From AV69 sp963742315 (GTDB lineage: Bacteria; Verrucomicrobiota; Verrucomicrobiia; Chthoniobacterales; UBA10450): a DNA stretch of 64,000 nucleotides. The stretch is taken from contig CAVULE010000017.1 of the NCBI GenBank assembly GCA_963742315.1, positions 98,592 through 162,591 of the forward strand. The letters are read 5' to 3'. The first letter of the stretch is position 1, and every line of letters starts with the position of its first letter. The notes beneath the pieces are model-generated. The model did no database searches. It saw nothing but the letters and a program-made list of their open reading frames with translations, and was not told the origin of the DNA. Made by a program: the position numbers and the translations under genes. Positions 17,743 to 26,759 of this stretch are shown piece by piece.

Positions 17743-19539
17743 CTAAAGAAGGGCCTCGAGTTCGCTAAGTCGCTTCTCAAATAGGGCGATCGTGCGATTG
17801 ATTGGCTCAGCCGTCCTCATATCGACTCCAGCGTCGCGCAATGTTTCGAGCGGGAATTTCGATCCGCCTGATTTGAGAAAGCCAAGATATTTTTCAACCG
17901 CGCCGGCTTCGCCGCTAAGAACGCGCTGGGAAAGAGTCACCGCGGCGGACAGTCCGGTGGCGTATTTGTAAACATAAAAGGCATGGTAAAAATGCGGAAT
18001 CCGCAGGCATTCGAGATCGAGTGAAGGATCGATGGCCATGGCGTCTCCGAAGTAAGTCTCAAGCAATTTGCGATACTCGCCTTTAAACACCTCGAGCGTG
18101 AGTGCGCCCCCCGCTTCCTCGATGGCATGAATCACTTTCTCGAACTCTGAGAACATCGTCTGCCGGTAAAGCGTGCCGCGAATGTCGTCGATTTGCCGGT
18201 TGATAATGTAAGCGCGCATTTTCGGGTCGCTGGTTTCTTCTAACAAAAAATGGGTGAGCAGTTCCTCGTTAAAGGTGCTGGCAACTTCCGCCAGGAAAAT
18301 TGGGTAATCGTAGTTTTGAAAGAGCTGCGATTTAGCGGAGAACCAGGTATGCATGGAATGCCCCGCCTCGTGGGCCAGGGTATAAACATCTGCAAACACA
18401 TCCTCCTTGTAGTTCATCAAGATGTAAGGGGGAGCTTGGTAGCTGCTGGAGGAAAATGCGCCACTGCGTTTTCCCTTCGTTTCGTAACGATCGCACCAGC
18501 GACCGCGCAAACCATCGGCGAGCGTGCGGGTGTATTCCTGGCCGAGAGGAGCCAGGGAAGTTATGACTTTATTGATCGCATCATCGAAACTGATATGCGT
18601 TTCAATTTCGGGAACTAACGGGACGTAAGTATCGTAAGCACGAAGTTGATCGAGATCGAGGACGCGCCGTCTCAGCTCGTAGTAACGGAGCAGCGGCGGA
18701 ATCCCTTCTCGCACTGCATTAATTAATCCGTCATAGACCGCAATCGGCACGTCATCTTTAAACAACGATCCTTCCAGAGCGCTCGGAAAGTTTCTTGCGC
18801 GTGCGCGAAACACGTCCGCCTTCACCGAATAGCCGAGAGAGGCTGCGAGCGTGAACTGATGATCCTTAAACTCCTCATAGAATTGGTTGAAGGCGCGTTC
18901 TCTCAGATCGCGGTTACGTTTCAACAAGAACGAACTGTAAGTGCTTTGGGTGAGCGGTTTCTCGCGGCCATCGACGTCGAGGAGAACGCCGAATTTCATG
19001 TCCACATTGGTTAGCTGGGAAAAGGCGTCGTCATAACCATCGAGGGCGGCGGCGCCCAGCGCGAGCAGACGCTCCTCGCGTTCGCTCAAAACATGCGGAC
19101 GCATCCGGCGGATCTTGTGGAGCGATATTTTCCAATCTTTTAGGATCGGATCAGCAATGAATTTCTCCCAGCGTCCGTCGTCGATTGCCTGAATTTCGGG
19201 CACAACAAACGCGGAAGCTTCCGCCAGCTTTGTCATTAAGTTCTGCAACTGCCCGATGCGCGACAGGTAATCGTTGTTCGCGCTATCCTCCGCCAGTTGC
19301 AGCGAAGCGAAGTGATAAACGCGCTCGATTCTCAGATCGAGTTCCTTCTCAAACTCGAGGACCTTCGCCAGCGTTTGCGGCGATTCGGCGACGCGGCCCT
19401 TCCATTCCGTGATTCGCGGATAAGTCCGCGTAATCCACTCTACGTCCTCGTTCCACTTGCCTACATCCGAGAACAAATGCGTCAGATCCCACTTGTCGGA
19501 ATCCGGAATATCGGCGCGGGTTGGTATTTTTTCTTCCAT
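17743..19539 (-). CDS. pepF: Oligoendopeptidase F (M3 family)
   Basis: 598 residues, the normal length for PepF. The zinc site is HEAGH at about residues 390-394 (AHEAGHSMHTWFSA), followed by the downstream glutamate region FLAEVASTFNEELL. The N-terminal oligopeptidase F domain (WDLTHLF, YHFASLQLAEDSAN) is intact. It cleaves short peptides in the cytoplasm. ATG 19539 gives MEEKIPTRADIPDSDKWDL. The ThuA-like gene ends on the far side of a 17-bp gap and may be cotranscribed upstream of it. Confidence 0.95.
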   Translation of the reverse strand: MEEKIPTRADIPDSDKWDLTHLFSDVGKWNEDVEWITRTYPRITEWKGRVAESPQTLAKVLEFEKELDLRIERVYHFASLQLAEDSANNDYLSRIGQLQNLMTKLAEASAFVVPEIQAIDDGRWEKFIADPILKDWKISLHKIRRMRPHVLSEREERLLALGAAALDGYDDAFSQLTNVDMKFGVLLDVDGREKPLTQSTYSSFLLKRNRDLRERAFNQFYEEFKDHQFTLAASLGYSVKADVFRARARNFPSALEGSLFKDDVPIAVYDGLINAVREGIPPLLRYYELRRRVLDLDQLRAYDTYVPLVPEIETHISFDDAINKVITSLAPLGQEYTRTLADGLRGRWCDRYETKGKRSGAFSSSSYQAPPYILMNYKEDVFADVYTLAHEAGHSMHTWFSAKSQLFQNYDYPIFLAEVASTFNEELLTHFLLEETSDPKMRAYIINRQIDDIRGTLYRQTMFSEFEKVIHAIEEAGGALTLEVFKGEYRKLLETYFGDAMAIDPSLDLECLRIPHFYHAFYVYKYATGLSAAVTLSQRVLSGEAGAVEKYLGFLKSGGSKFPLETLRDAGVDMRTAEPINRTIALFEKRLSELEALL

Positions 19540-19556
19540 AAGATATGGGACGCGAA

Positions 19557-20345
19557 TTAGCGGAAGCCTGCCTCGTCTTCTTTGTGAATCTTGGGGCCTT
19601 TAATCTCAAGCGGTTCGGGCGCGTTTTTGGCGGAGATTTGCGGGCAACTGTCGATCCATTTTGTGCCATCGCTTGCGGCCCAGCGAACGGCATTGCGCAA
19701 AACCAGCCGGACGTCCTTATTATAATAGATCGGATAGGCTTCGTGGCCGGGACGGAAGTAAAAGATTTTGCCGTTGCCGCGTTTCCAGGTGCACCCAGAA
19801 CGGAAAACCTCGCCGCCCTCGAACCAGGAGATGAAAACAATCTCGTCGGGCGTCGGCACTGCGAAAGGTTCGCCATACATTTCGACGTTCTCGATTTCGA
19901 AATAGCGATCAATCCCGCGCGCGATCGGATGCGCCGGGTTGCAAACCCAGAGCCGCTCCTTTTCGCCGGCCTCGCGCCAGATAATGGAGCAGCTTGTGCC
20001 CATTAGCCGCATGAATGGTTTCGAGTAATGCGACGAGTGCAATGCGATGAAACCCATTCCCTGCCACACCCGCGCCAGGACACGCTCGACGACCGAGTCC
20101 GCTACTTTGCTGTGGGCAGCGTGGCCCCACCAAACCAGGACATCGGTATTTTCGACAACGGCGGCGCTTAATCCATGTTCGGGGTCCTGCAACGTCGCAG
20201 TGCGCACTTCGCAATTGCCCTCTTCCGCTATGGCATCGGCAATCGTGCAATGCATTCCATCGGGATAGATTTTGGCGACGAGCGGATTCTCGTGCTCGTG
20301 CACATTCTCGCCCCAAACCGTGACGCGAAGCTTTTGCGACATCAT
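19557..20345 (-). CDS. ThuA-like glutamine-amidotransferase-fold protein
   Basis: 262 residues of the ThuA (PF06283) family: MSQKLRVTVWGENVHEHEN, DVLVWWGHAAHSKV, FIALHSSHYSKPF, NPAHPIARGID, and GKIFYFRPGHEAYPIYYN near the end. ThuA is tied to trehalose utilisation in rhizobia; the fold is class I amidotransferase-like, but the reaction is unproved. No sugar genes adjoin it here. A second ATG one codon in is equally possible. Confidence 0.88.
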   Translation of the reverse strand: MMSQKLRVTVWGENVHEHENPLVAKIYPDGMHCTIADAIAEEGNCEVRTATLQDPEHGLSAAVVENTDVLVWWGHAAHSKVADSVVERVLARVWQGMGFIALHSSHYSKPFMRLMGTSCSIIWREAGEKERLWVCNPAHPIARGIDRYFEIENVEMYGEPFAVPTPDEIVFISWFEGGEVFRSGCTWKRGNGKIFYFRPGHEAYPIYYNKDVRLVLRNAVRWAASDGTKWIDSCPQISAKNAPEPLEIKGPKIHKEDEAGFR

Positions 20346-20430
20346 TGCAACAAAGGCGGATCACGGACTCAGGAAAGCGGGATTTTTCGCTTAGATACGC
20401 CCAATGCATCGGCACAGAATGGTTCGCCTC

Positions 20431-20517
20431 TTTGTCATGTCGAGCGAAGTCGAAACATCTCTAATCATTCTTCAAGACAATAGTTAGAGATCCCTCGACA
20501 GCGCTCGGGATGACAAA
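20431..20517. repeat. GTCAT-CGAGCG palindromic repeat, copy 3 (most complete)
   Basis: 87-bp imperfect palindrome. The left arm TTTGTCATGTCGAGCGAAGT pairs with the right arm ending GCGCTCGGGATGACAAA; the inner parts CATCTCTAA and TTAGAGATC also pair. It lies between the 3' end of the uracil-DNA glycosylase gene and the 5' end of the ThuA-like gene. Confidence 0.75.
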
Positions 20518-20539
20518 GTTAAGCAGCAGCACGCGGCCC

Positions 20540-21154
20540 CTAGCGCAACGACTGCATCGCAGGATGACGCGCGATCTTCTTCATCGCCCGAACAAGCAAC
20601 TCGCGGCCCGGCGAAATTTTGTGCCAGGGCGAGACCCCGCTGGGATGCGGCAATGGAATTAAATCAAAATTCAATGCCCCACGGCTAACGAAAAATGAGC
20701 GCCCAATGACGATGTCAAGCTTCTCGCAGTCGATAAATTGGATGATGGCAAGGCGGCCCACGGGAATAACAAGTCGCGGTCGTAGAATTTCGAACTCGGC
20801 ATTCATCCAACCGGAACAGTTGCGAATTTCATCGGGTGCGGGAACACGATCGCTCCCGCCGGGTGCTTTGCCGGGAAAACAGCGGATGACAGCGGCAAAA
20901 TAGATTTGCGAGCGCATCGTGAATTCATCAAGCCCGCAGAATTCCTCGAACCAGCGAAACAAGGTCTTACCCGCGGTATGCGCGAACGGTCGTTTCAAAG
21001 TCGGTTCCCGGACTCCGGGAGCCTGTCCGATCACGATAATGTCGCTGACGATGGCGCCGCCCGAGACGGGCGGCGGAATGACTCGCGGACAGCGCCGGCA
21101 ACGGCGGAGGAGTGCGACATGATTCTCCAATCCTTGGCGGCGCGATCTGGACAT
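20540..21154 (-). CDS. Uracil-DNA glycosylase superfamily protein
   Basis: 204 residues with the superfamily motifs: IIVIGQAPGVREP (motif 1, about 39-51), FAHTAGKTLFRW, and the C-terminal PLPHPSGVSPWH (motif 2 with HPSG). An N-terminal CRRCPR pair resembles the cysteines that bind Fe-S in family 4/5 enzymes. Such enzymes excise uracil or deaminated bases during base excision repair. The exact family cannot be fixed by eye. The gene stands alone between two palindromic repeats. Confidence 0.85.
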   Translation of the reverse strand: MSRSRRQGLENHVALLRRCRRCPRVIPPPVSGGAIVSDIIVIGQAPGVREPTLKRPFAHTAGKTLFRWFEEFCGLDEFTMRSQIYFAAVIRCFPGKAPGGSDRVPAPDEIRNCSGWMNAEFEILRPRLVIPVGRLAIIQFIDCEKLDIVIGRSFFVSRGALNFDLIPLPHPSGVSPWHKISPGRELLVRAMKKIARHPAMQSLR

Positions 21155-21186
21155 TTGGGAGACGGGTGATTGAGTGGCTTTTCCTT

Positions 21187-21249
21187 GGTAGGGCGAGACT
21201 CTGTCGAGCCGGGCGACAAAAACAATCAGCCCCGGAACGTCGCCCTACC
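21187..21249. repeat. GTAGGGCGA palindromic repeat
   Basis: Ends GGTAGGGCGA and TCGCCCTACC, with the inner block GACTCTGTCGAGCCG. The right arm provides the stop codon of the DUF2905 gene. A half copy (CTCGACGGAGTCTCGCCCTA) lies at about 59456-59475. Confidence 0.6.
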
Positions 21250-21481
21250 GCCGAAAGAGTGAAAAAATCAGACTCAGCACGATGCTAATGATGATGCAGG
21301 TTACGATTGGGAAATAGAACGTGCTGTTGCCGCGCTCGATCCGGATATCGCCAGGCAGACGACCAAGCCAGCCGCTGCCAACCCCGCTCCAAAGCAGGAG
21401 ACCAAGAACAACGATAACGGCTCCGAGGACGACGAGAAATTTTCCGAGCTCCGGCACGCAGAAATTCTGGCACGGGAGCAT
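21245..21481 (-). CDS. DUF2905 small membrane protein
   Basis: 78 residues with two hydrophobic helices (about 13-31 and 58-75) separated by GWLGRLPGDIRIERGNSTFYFP, the hallmark of DUF2905 (PF11146). Function unknown; it is a small integral membrane protein widespread in bacteria. A GTG eight codons downstream (21457) would give MPELGKFLVV, closer to the usual family start, and is a fair alternative. The final codon and stop overlap a palindromic repeat. Confidence 0.82.
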   Translation of the reverse strand: MLPCQNFCVPELGKFLVVLGAVIVVLGLLLWSGVGSGWLGRLPGDIRIERGNSTFYFPIVTCIIISIVLSLIFSLFRR

Positions 21482-21539
21482 TCGGAGCGCGAGACAACAA
21501 AAGTTGCGAATGCCAAGGCTGCGATGAGATTCAACGGCA

Positions 21540-22505
21540 ATGGCGGTGCAATTTCGCGATTACTACGAAACCCTTGGCGTTTCGAAAACGGCCAGTGAGG
21601 ATGAAATCAAAAGCGCCTTTCGAAAACTCGCGCGTAAATATCATCCTGATGTCGCAAAGGATAAGAAAGAGGCGGAGGAAAAATTTAAACAGATTAACGA
21701 AGCTTACGAAGTCCTAAGCGATCCGGAAAAGCGGCGGAAATACGATCAACTGGGCGAGAATTGGAATCAGCCCGGCGGGTTTCAGCCGCCGCCGCAGTGG
21801 GGTGGCGGGCAACGCGGCGGTGGATTTTACGGGGGCAGTGGGGAAAACGGTGGTGTCGAATTTGAGTTCGGCGGGACCGGATTCAGCGATTTTTTCGAGG
21901 CATTCTTCGGAGGAGGTCGTGGTCGGTCGGCCTTTGGGGGATTCGGGCAGCGCGGCACCATGGCGGAGCGCGGGAGCGACGTCGAAGCGGACATCATGGT
22001 GACCTTGGAGGAAGCGTTGCATGGTTCGACGCGACAGGTTTCATTGCGCCGCGCCGGTTCGGAAAAAACGGAAACCTACCAGGTCAAAATTCCGCGTGGT
22101 GTGCGCGAAGGGCAGCGCATTCGTCTCGCCGGTCAGGGCGAGGCCGGCGAGCGCGGTGGAAAAAGCGGCGACTTATTTTTGCGCGTGCGACTGGCGCGGC
22201 ATCCCGATTTCTCGGTTGAGGGGAGCGATCTTGTGCATGAAGTGAAAATTGCCCCGTGGCAGGCGGTCCTGGGCGATCAAATTATCGTGCCGACGCTGGA
22301 GGGAAACGCTCGCTTGAAATTGCCGCCGGGCACGCAAGGCGGTCAGCGTTTTCGTTTGCGTGGCCGTGGGTTGCCGGGCGTTTCGGGGCAGCGCGGTGAT
22401 TTATATGTCGTTGTGCAAATTACCGTGCCAAAAAAATTGAGCGACTCCGAACAAAAACTCTGGGAACAACTCGCGCAGTTGCACGGAAGTGAAAAATCCG
22501 ATTAA
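21540..22505 (+). CDS. DnaJ-class co-chaperone (CbpA-like, no zinc domain)
   Basis: 321 residues. J domain 7-72 with HPD at 35-37 (KYHPDVAK) and KRRKYDQLGENW, then a Gly/Phe-rich linker (about 75-140), then the two C-terminal substrate-binding beta domains (about 145-310: ADIMVTLEEALHGSTRQVSL, DLFLRVRLARHPDF, GDLYVVVQITVPKKLS). The CxxCxGxG zinc repeats of DnaJ are absent, so it is a class II (CbpA-type) Hsp40, stimulating DnaK and holding unfolded clients. 8 bp upstream of rpiB; probably one transcript. Confidence 0.93.
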   Translation: MAVQFRDYYETLGVSKTASEDEIKSAFRKLARKYHPDVAKDKKEAEEKFKQINEAYEVLSDPEKRRKYDQLGENWNQPGGFQPPPQWGGGQRGGGFYGGSGENGGVEFEFGGTGFSDFFEAFFGGGRGRSAFGGFGQRGTMAERGSDVEADIMVTLEEALHGSTRQVSLRRAGSEKTETYQVKIPRGVREGQRIRLAGQGEAGERGGKSGDLFLRVRLARHPDFSVEGSDLVHEVKIAPWQAVLGDQIIVPTLEGNARLKLPPGTQGGQRFRLRGRGLPGVSGQRGDLYVVVQITVPKKLSDSEQKLWEQLAQLHGSEKSD

Positions 22506-22513
22506 ACAACACG

Positions 22514-22948
22514 ATGAAGATTTCGCTCGGATCCGATCACGCCGGTTTCAAATTGAAAGAAAAAGTCAGGGCCTTACTCGGCCAGCTTGGGCACGAAGTG
22601 AAAGATGTTGGGACGTTCGCCGCCGAGCCGCCGGTAGATTATCCACTGTTTATTCGACCGGCCGCGGAAGCGGTTGCGCGTGGTGAGTGCGAACGGGGAA
22701 TTGTCTTCGGTGGCTCCGGCAACGGCGAGGCGATGGTGGCGAACAAAGTCCACGGGGTGCGTTGCGCGCTGTGCTGGAATTTGGAAAGCGCGCGGCTTTC
22801 CCGCCAACATAACGATGCCAACGTGCTGTCTCTGGGTGAGCGACTGATCGAAGAAAATCTCGCGCTGGAAATTGTGCAGGTCTGGTTGAAGACCGAGTTC
22901 GAAGGCGGGCGACACGCGCCACGTGTCGCGATGTTGGACGCGATGTAA
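22514..22948 (+). CDS. rpiB: Ribose-5-phosphate isomerase B
   Basis: 144-residue LacA/RpiB-family enzyme interconverting ribose-5-phosphate and ribulose-5-phosphate in the pentose phosphate pathway. Landmarks are SLGSDHAGFKLKEKV at the start, DYP, GSGNGEAMVANKV (67-79) and NDANVLSLGERLI. The catalytic cysteine of E. coli RpiB is not at its usual place; instead the GSGNGE loop has Glu72, as in the mycobacterial enzyme, where this Glu is the base. It follows the co-chaperone gene by 8 bp. Confidence 0.93.
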   Translation: MKISLGSDHAGFKLKEKVRALLGQLGHEVKDVGTFAAEPPVDYPLFIRPAAEAVARGECERGIVFGGSGNGEAMVANKVHGVRCALCWNLESARLSRQHNDANVLSLGERLIEENLALEIVQVWLKTEFEGGRHAPRVAMLDAM

Positions 22949-23038
22949 GGTGCAGTGCGCGCGCCGAAAAACGATTGTAGCCGTGGTCGTTGGCCGCTCC
23001 CTCCGAAAACCTCCAACCGCGGCGGCCGGCGATCGCGG

Positions 23039-23929
23039 CTACAACAGGCGATCGGCGCAGACTGCCCCAAGAAAGATCGCACTGACAAACGCATTCGAGT
23101 TGAAGAAAGCGCGATTGATCGCGGCGAGATTATGAAGCTGGTGCGCGCTGCGATGCTCGTAAAAAAGCGCGGCCGCGATCGGAATCATCGCGGCGAAGTA
23201 AATCGGGCCGAGTTTCGCCGTACTTCCGAAAGCAATCAGCGCCAGCAGCATTAAAAGATGGAGAAACTGCGCGAGTCGCAAGCTGGCGGCGAGACCGAGT
23301 CGAACCACCAACGAATGCAATCCTTCATCCCGATCGAAGTCGTAATCTTGAGTGGCATAGATCAGATCAAATCCACTCACCCAACAAACGACTCCAAGGG
23401 CAAGGACGAGCGGCGGCAATTCCAGCCGGCCTGTTTGCGCGATCCAGGCCGCGACCGGCGCAATCCCGAGGGCGAGACCAAGAAAAAAGTGCGTCGCGTC
23501 AGTAAAATGTTTGGTGAGCGAGTAGAAAAAAATGATGCCAAGCGCGATCGGCGAAAGCGCGAACGTCAGCCGATTGATATTTGCAGCAAAAAAAACAAAA
23601 AGAGCGCTGCTGAAGATGAGACAAATAAAAATGGTGTTCCTGTTCGCGAGGAGATGACGGCTCTGCGTCCGCGGATTGCGCTGATCAATCTCCCAATCAA
23701 CGAAGCGATTGAAAAGCATTGCCGCGGTGCGAGCCGTAATCATACACCCCAGGACCAGCAGCACGATCTTGAGACTGGGCCGGCCGTTGGCTGACACGAC
23801 CAGAGCGGCGAGCGCGAAGGGCAGAGCAAAAATGGTATGAGAAAAGCGAATGAGCCGAAGAAATCGGGCGAACGCGCCGCCGCGATTTTGCGCGACCGCG
23901 AAATCGTGAAGCACATCCTGCTCACTCAT
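23039..23929 (-). CDS. UbiA-family 4-hydroxybenzoate-type polyprenyltransferase (MqnP-like)
   Basis: 296-residue integral membrane prenyltransferase with 7-9 predicted helices. Both Asp-rich Mg-diphosphate motifs are present: NRFVDWEID (74-82) and YATQDYDFD (191-199). Sequence style fits the UbiA/MqnP group that attaches a polyprenyl chain in futalosine-route menaquinone synthesis, but MqnP and UbiA cannot be separated without a search. Start 23929 overlaps the stop of the upstream MBL-like gene (ATGA), so they are coupled. Confidence 0.88.
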   Translation of the reverse strand: MSEQDVLHDFAVAQNRGGAFARFLRLIRFSHTIFALPFALAALVVSANGRPSLKIVLLVLGCMITARTAAMLFNRFVDWEIDQRNPRTQSRHLLANRNTIFICLIFSSALFVFFAANINRLTFALSPIALGIIFFYSLTKHFTDATHFFLGLALGIAPVAAWIAQTGRLELPPLVLALGVVCWVSGFDLIYATQDYDFDRDEGLHSLVVRLGLAASLRLAQFLHLLMLLALIAFGSTAKLGPIYFAAMIPIAAALFYEHRSAHQLHNLAAINRAFFNSNAFVSAIFLGAVCADRLL

Positions 23930-24516
23930 GAATCGAGCAATGATTCGAGCTGCTCATGCGCGCGAATCATGATGGGATTTCCGTGGGCAAAAAAAATCCG
24001 CGAGAAATCGAGATCCAGCAGTTTGCGGAGTGATCGGACCATTTGTTTTTGGTTAGTGCAATATTTTCGGGGCAACAAGGTGAAACCATGCGGATCAAAG
24101 TTGATGAGCGCGTCGCCCATTATCAGAGTGCCGCCGTCATCCGCATGATAAAGAGCAAATTCGCCGTCCGCGGCGCCTTCGATTCGAATGACTCGCAGCG
24201 GGCCGAGAGCAAGACCGTCGTGCAAGTTGTAGCTACGGAGTTCTCCACGTAGTTCCGGCGGCGCAAAAATCGGAGCGGAGTAGGAGTGAGCGAAGGTTGC
24301 AGCGTTGCGAGCATGGTTCGCATTTGTGATAACAATTCTGGCAACGCGACCAAGTGATTCCAAGTCTGTCCGGTGCGTAGCCGGGAGAGCGATTGGGTCA
24401 AAAACGATGAGCCCATTTCCTGCTGCGAGAGCGGTGGAAAAGAGTTCTACTTTAATTTTTGGATCGTAGGTGTGCCAAAGGGCACAGCTGGTTGAGATGC
24501 AGGCAAATTCCGTCAC
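23926..24516 (-). CDS. Metallo-beta-lactamase-fold-like protein with degenerate metal site
   Basis: 196 residues. Order of elements resembles MBL hydrolases: NGLIVFDPIAL, ARIVITNANHARNAATF at the HxHxDH position, GTLIMGDALINFDP, and IFFAHGNPIM near the end. The canonical HxHxDH motif is not present (NANHAR instead), so metal binding and hydrolase activity are doubtful. It overlaps the prenyltransferase start by 4 bp, suggesting linked function, but none can be named. Confidence 0.65.
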   Translation of the reverse strand: MTEFACISTSCALWHTYDPKIKVELFSTALAAGNGLIVFDPIALPATHRTDLESLGRVARIVITNANHARNAATFAHSYSAPIFAPPELRGELRSYNLHDGLALGPLRVIRIEGAADGEFALYHADDGGTLIMGDALINFDPHGFTLLPRKYCTNQKQMVRSLRKLLDLDFSRIFFAHGNPIMIRAHEQLESLLDS

Positions 24517-24628
24517 ACGTAAGCTACTTTTTTACAGCCACTTGCGATTGCCGCGCAGTGGAGCGGACTCGATTTGGGCTGCGGCCATTGGCACCGTATT
24601 TGCTACGATTTCCATAATTACCTAGCTT

Positions 24629-25855
24629 ATGATCACATTCTCCTATCAAGCGCGCGACGCTGCCGGTCGAATCGTGTCCGGTATTCAGGAAGCCCTCAAC
24701 GAAGACAATGCTGTGACCAGTCTGATGAGTCGCGGTTTGATGGTGCTTTCGTTGCAGCGAAAGGCGACAGCCAGCCACTCGCGTAGGAAATCCACTAACG
24801 TAAAAGAGACGGATCTGGTTCTCTTTACCCGGCAACTTTCGACCATGGTCGAGGCAGGTATTTCGCTGGTGCAAGCTTTGACTGCTTTGTACGAACAGGC
24901 CGATCCAAAACGGCAGGGAGCGTTGCGGGCCGTCGTCAGCGATATCACAGCGCGGGTACAAGGGGGCGAAACATTCCATGAATCGCTCGCCAAACATCCA
25001 CGCGTTTTCAATCGACTTTTTATCAGCATGGTGAAAGCGGGTGAGCACGGAGGTTTACTCGCCGAAATTCTCGACCGCCTGGCCGGATTCCTCGAAGCCA
25101 GCGCGCGTCTGCGCAAGAAGGTCAAATCGGCCATGACCTATCCCGTCATCGTGGTCTGCATTGCATTCGCCATTACTACCTTCCTGATCGTGCGCGTTGT
25201 CCCGATCTTCGGCGAAATTTTCGCTGATTTTGGAGCCAAACTTCCCGCGCCGACACAATTTCTTATTGATGTCAGCAATTTTGTTCGGGGAGAGTGGTAC
25301 TTCCTCGTGGCCGGTATCGGAGGCGCTATCTTTGGCATTCGCGCGTTTTTGCGTTCGACCCGCGGCAAACAGCTGTGGGACCGTTGGAAACTCAAGCTGC
25401 CGGTCTTCGGTCCGCTCGTTCATAAGATTTGCATGTCTCGTTTTGCGCGGACCTTTGCCCAGTTGATCCGCAGCGGCGTTCCGATCTTGGAAGTGCTCGA
25501 GATCGTCGGTGGCTCTTCCGGTAATCACGTGGTTGAGACCGCCATCAAAGAAGTTGGCGCCGATGTTGAAAAAGGCGACAACCTTTCCGTCTCGCTTTCA
25601 CGCAAAAGCATTTTCCCGCCGATGCTCCTGCGCATGGTCGCAGCGGGCGAAGCCACCGGCAAGATCGACACCATGCTCGAAAAAATGGCGGACTTTTGGG
25701 ACGAAGAAATTGAAGCAATGCTGGATGCGCTTACCTCGTTAATTGAGCCAATGTTGATCGTTTTCCTGGGCGTAATCGTGGGCGGTATCGTAATCGCGAT
25801 GTTCCTACCGATCTTCAAGTTGAACGAAGTTGTCTCTCAAAACAAGAGCAACTGA
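24629..25855 (+). CDS. Type II secretion/type IV pilus inner-membrane protein GspF/PilC
   Basis: 408 residues, typical for GspF/PilC. Two T2SSF domains (about 70-190 and 270-395) with LFTRQLSTMVEAGISLVQAL and FARTFAQLIRSGVPILEVLE as repeats, and three membrane helices (about 170-190, 220-240, 375-397). Start MITFSYQARDAAGRIVSG is family-typical. It is the platform protein that works with the assembly ATPase in pilus or pseudopilus building. No other secretion or pilus gene is next to it; a terminator follows. Confidence 0.92.
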   Translation: MITFSYQARDAAGRIVSGIQEALNEDNAVTSLMSRGLMVLSLQRKATASHSRRKSTNVKETDLVLFTRQLSTMVEAGISLVQALTALYEQADPKRQGALRAVVSDITARVQGGETFHESLAKHPRVFNRLFISMVKAGEHGGLLAEILDRLAGFLEASARLRKKVKSAMTYPVIVVCIAFAITTFLIVRVVPIFGEIFADFGAKLPAPTQFLIDVSNFVRGEWYFLVAGIGGAIFGIRAFLRSTRGKQLWDRWKLKLPVFGPLVHKICMSRFARTFAQLIRSGVPILEVLEIVGGSSGNHVVETAIKEVGADVEKGDNLSVSLSRKSIFPPMLLRMVAAGEATGKIDTMLEKMADFWDEEIEAMLDALTSLIEPMLIVFLGVIVGGIVIAMFLPIFKLNEVVSQNKSN

Positions 25856-25905
25856 GGGTTGTGTCACAGAGCAATAGCTAAGGAGAAGCTGCTCAAAGAC
25901 AGGGG

Positions 25906-25940
25906 AGGGGCGGGTCGCAAGGCCCGCCTCTTTCCTTTTT
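25906..25940 (+). terminator. Rho-independent terminator after gspF/pilC
   Basis: Stem AGGGGCGGG / CCCGCCTCT (one G-T pair), loop of 8 bases, then the T-rich tract TTCCTTTTT. It is 50 bp after the stop codon. Confidence 0.8.
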
Positions 25941-26006
25941 GTTCATGCTCATAATTATATTCATGAGCGTGAGCGCACGCGATTGCCGGCCGTTTCAGTG
26001 AACCGG

Positions 26007-26759
26007 TCAGCAGCTTTGCCGAACGCCAACACGTAAATGCAATGGCCATTTTATTTCGCGCACCTCTTCCGGATTTTTCCAAACCGTTCCTAATTCTTCC
26101 GCGAGTGAATCGACCGGATCAAAGCCGCGTGCAGCGATAAACCTTTGCGTGGCCGACCACGTCCGCAGGTAACCCAGTAGCGGGTTCAGATTCCATCGCG
26201 TTCTCATTTCAAACTGGCGGTGCGGTAGTTCCGGAAATGGAAGCTGGATGTCCTTGTAGTCAGTTTCGACTAAATCACGCTCGGGTGGCCAGAAAGGCCC
26301 GGTCGTTTCGCGATAAAATTTCCAAATGATCACGTCGATTTCCGGCGTGATCTCCAAAACCTTGTAGCTGGAGATTGCCAGCACGCCGTCGTCTTTTAAT
26401 ACTCGCTTCGCCTCGGTGAAAAACCGATCGAGATCGAACCAATGCAGCGCTTGCGCCACCAAAATCAGGTCGACTGAAGCTGAATCGATCCCACTCGCTT
26501 CCGCCGGCGCCACCCGGTAGCTGATCCGTTTATCTGGCTCCGCGCTTTCGATTTGCTGCGCACTGGCGTCGGTCGCAATTACCTTCTCGAAATGCCGGGC
26601 CAACCCCACGGCGGCCTGGCCGTTGCCGGTGGCACAATCCCACGCCAGTTCGTGTCGCGGCGAAATGGAGGCCAGATGTTCGAACAGTTCATCCGGATAA
26701 TGCGGGCGAAACTTCGCATACTCGGCCGCATGACCGGAGAAGTGGTCCTTGAACTTCAT
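26007..26759 (-). CDS. Class I SAM-dependent methyltransferase
   Basis: 250 residues. Motif I is AWDCATGNGQAAVGLA (about 40-55), followed by acidic ATDAS, VDLILVAQALHWFD (motif IV region) and RVLKDDGVLAISSY. The N-terminus (FKDHFSGHAAEYAKFRPHYP) is typical of a broad group of small-molecule methyltransferases. Acceptor unknown. It abuts the stop of the upstream helicase with no gap, so they are probably cotranscribed. Confidence 0.88.
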   Translation of the reverse strand: MKFKDHFSGHAAEYAKFRPHYPDELFEHLASISPRHELAWDCATGNGQAAVGLARHFEKVIATDASAQQIESAEPDKRISYRVAPAEASGIDSASVDLILVAQALHWFDLDRFFTEAKRVLKDDGVLAISSYKVLEITPEIDVIIWKFYRETTGPFWPPERDLVETDYKDIQLPFPELPHRQFEMRTRWNLNPLLGYLRTWSATQRFIAARGFDPVDSLAEELGTVWKNPEEVREIKWPLHLRVGVRQSC

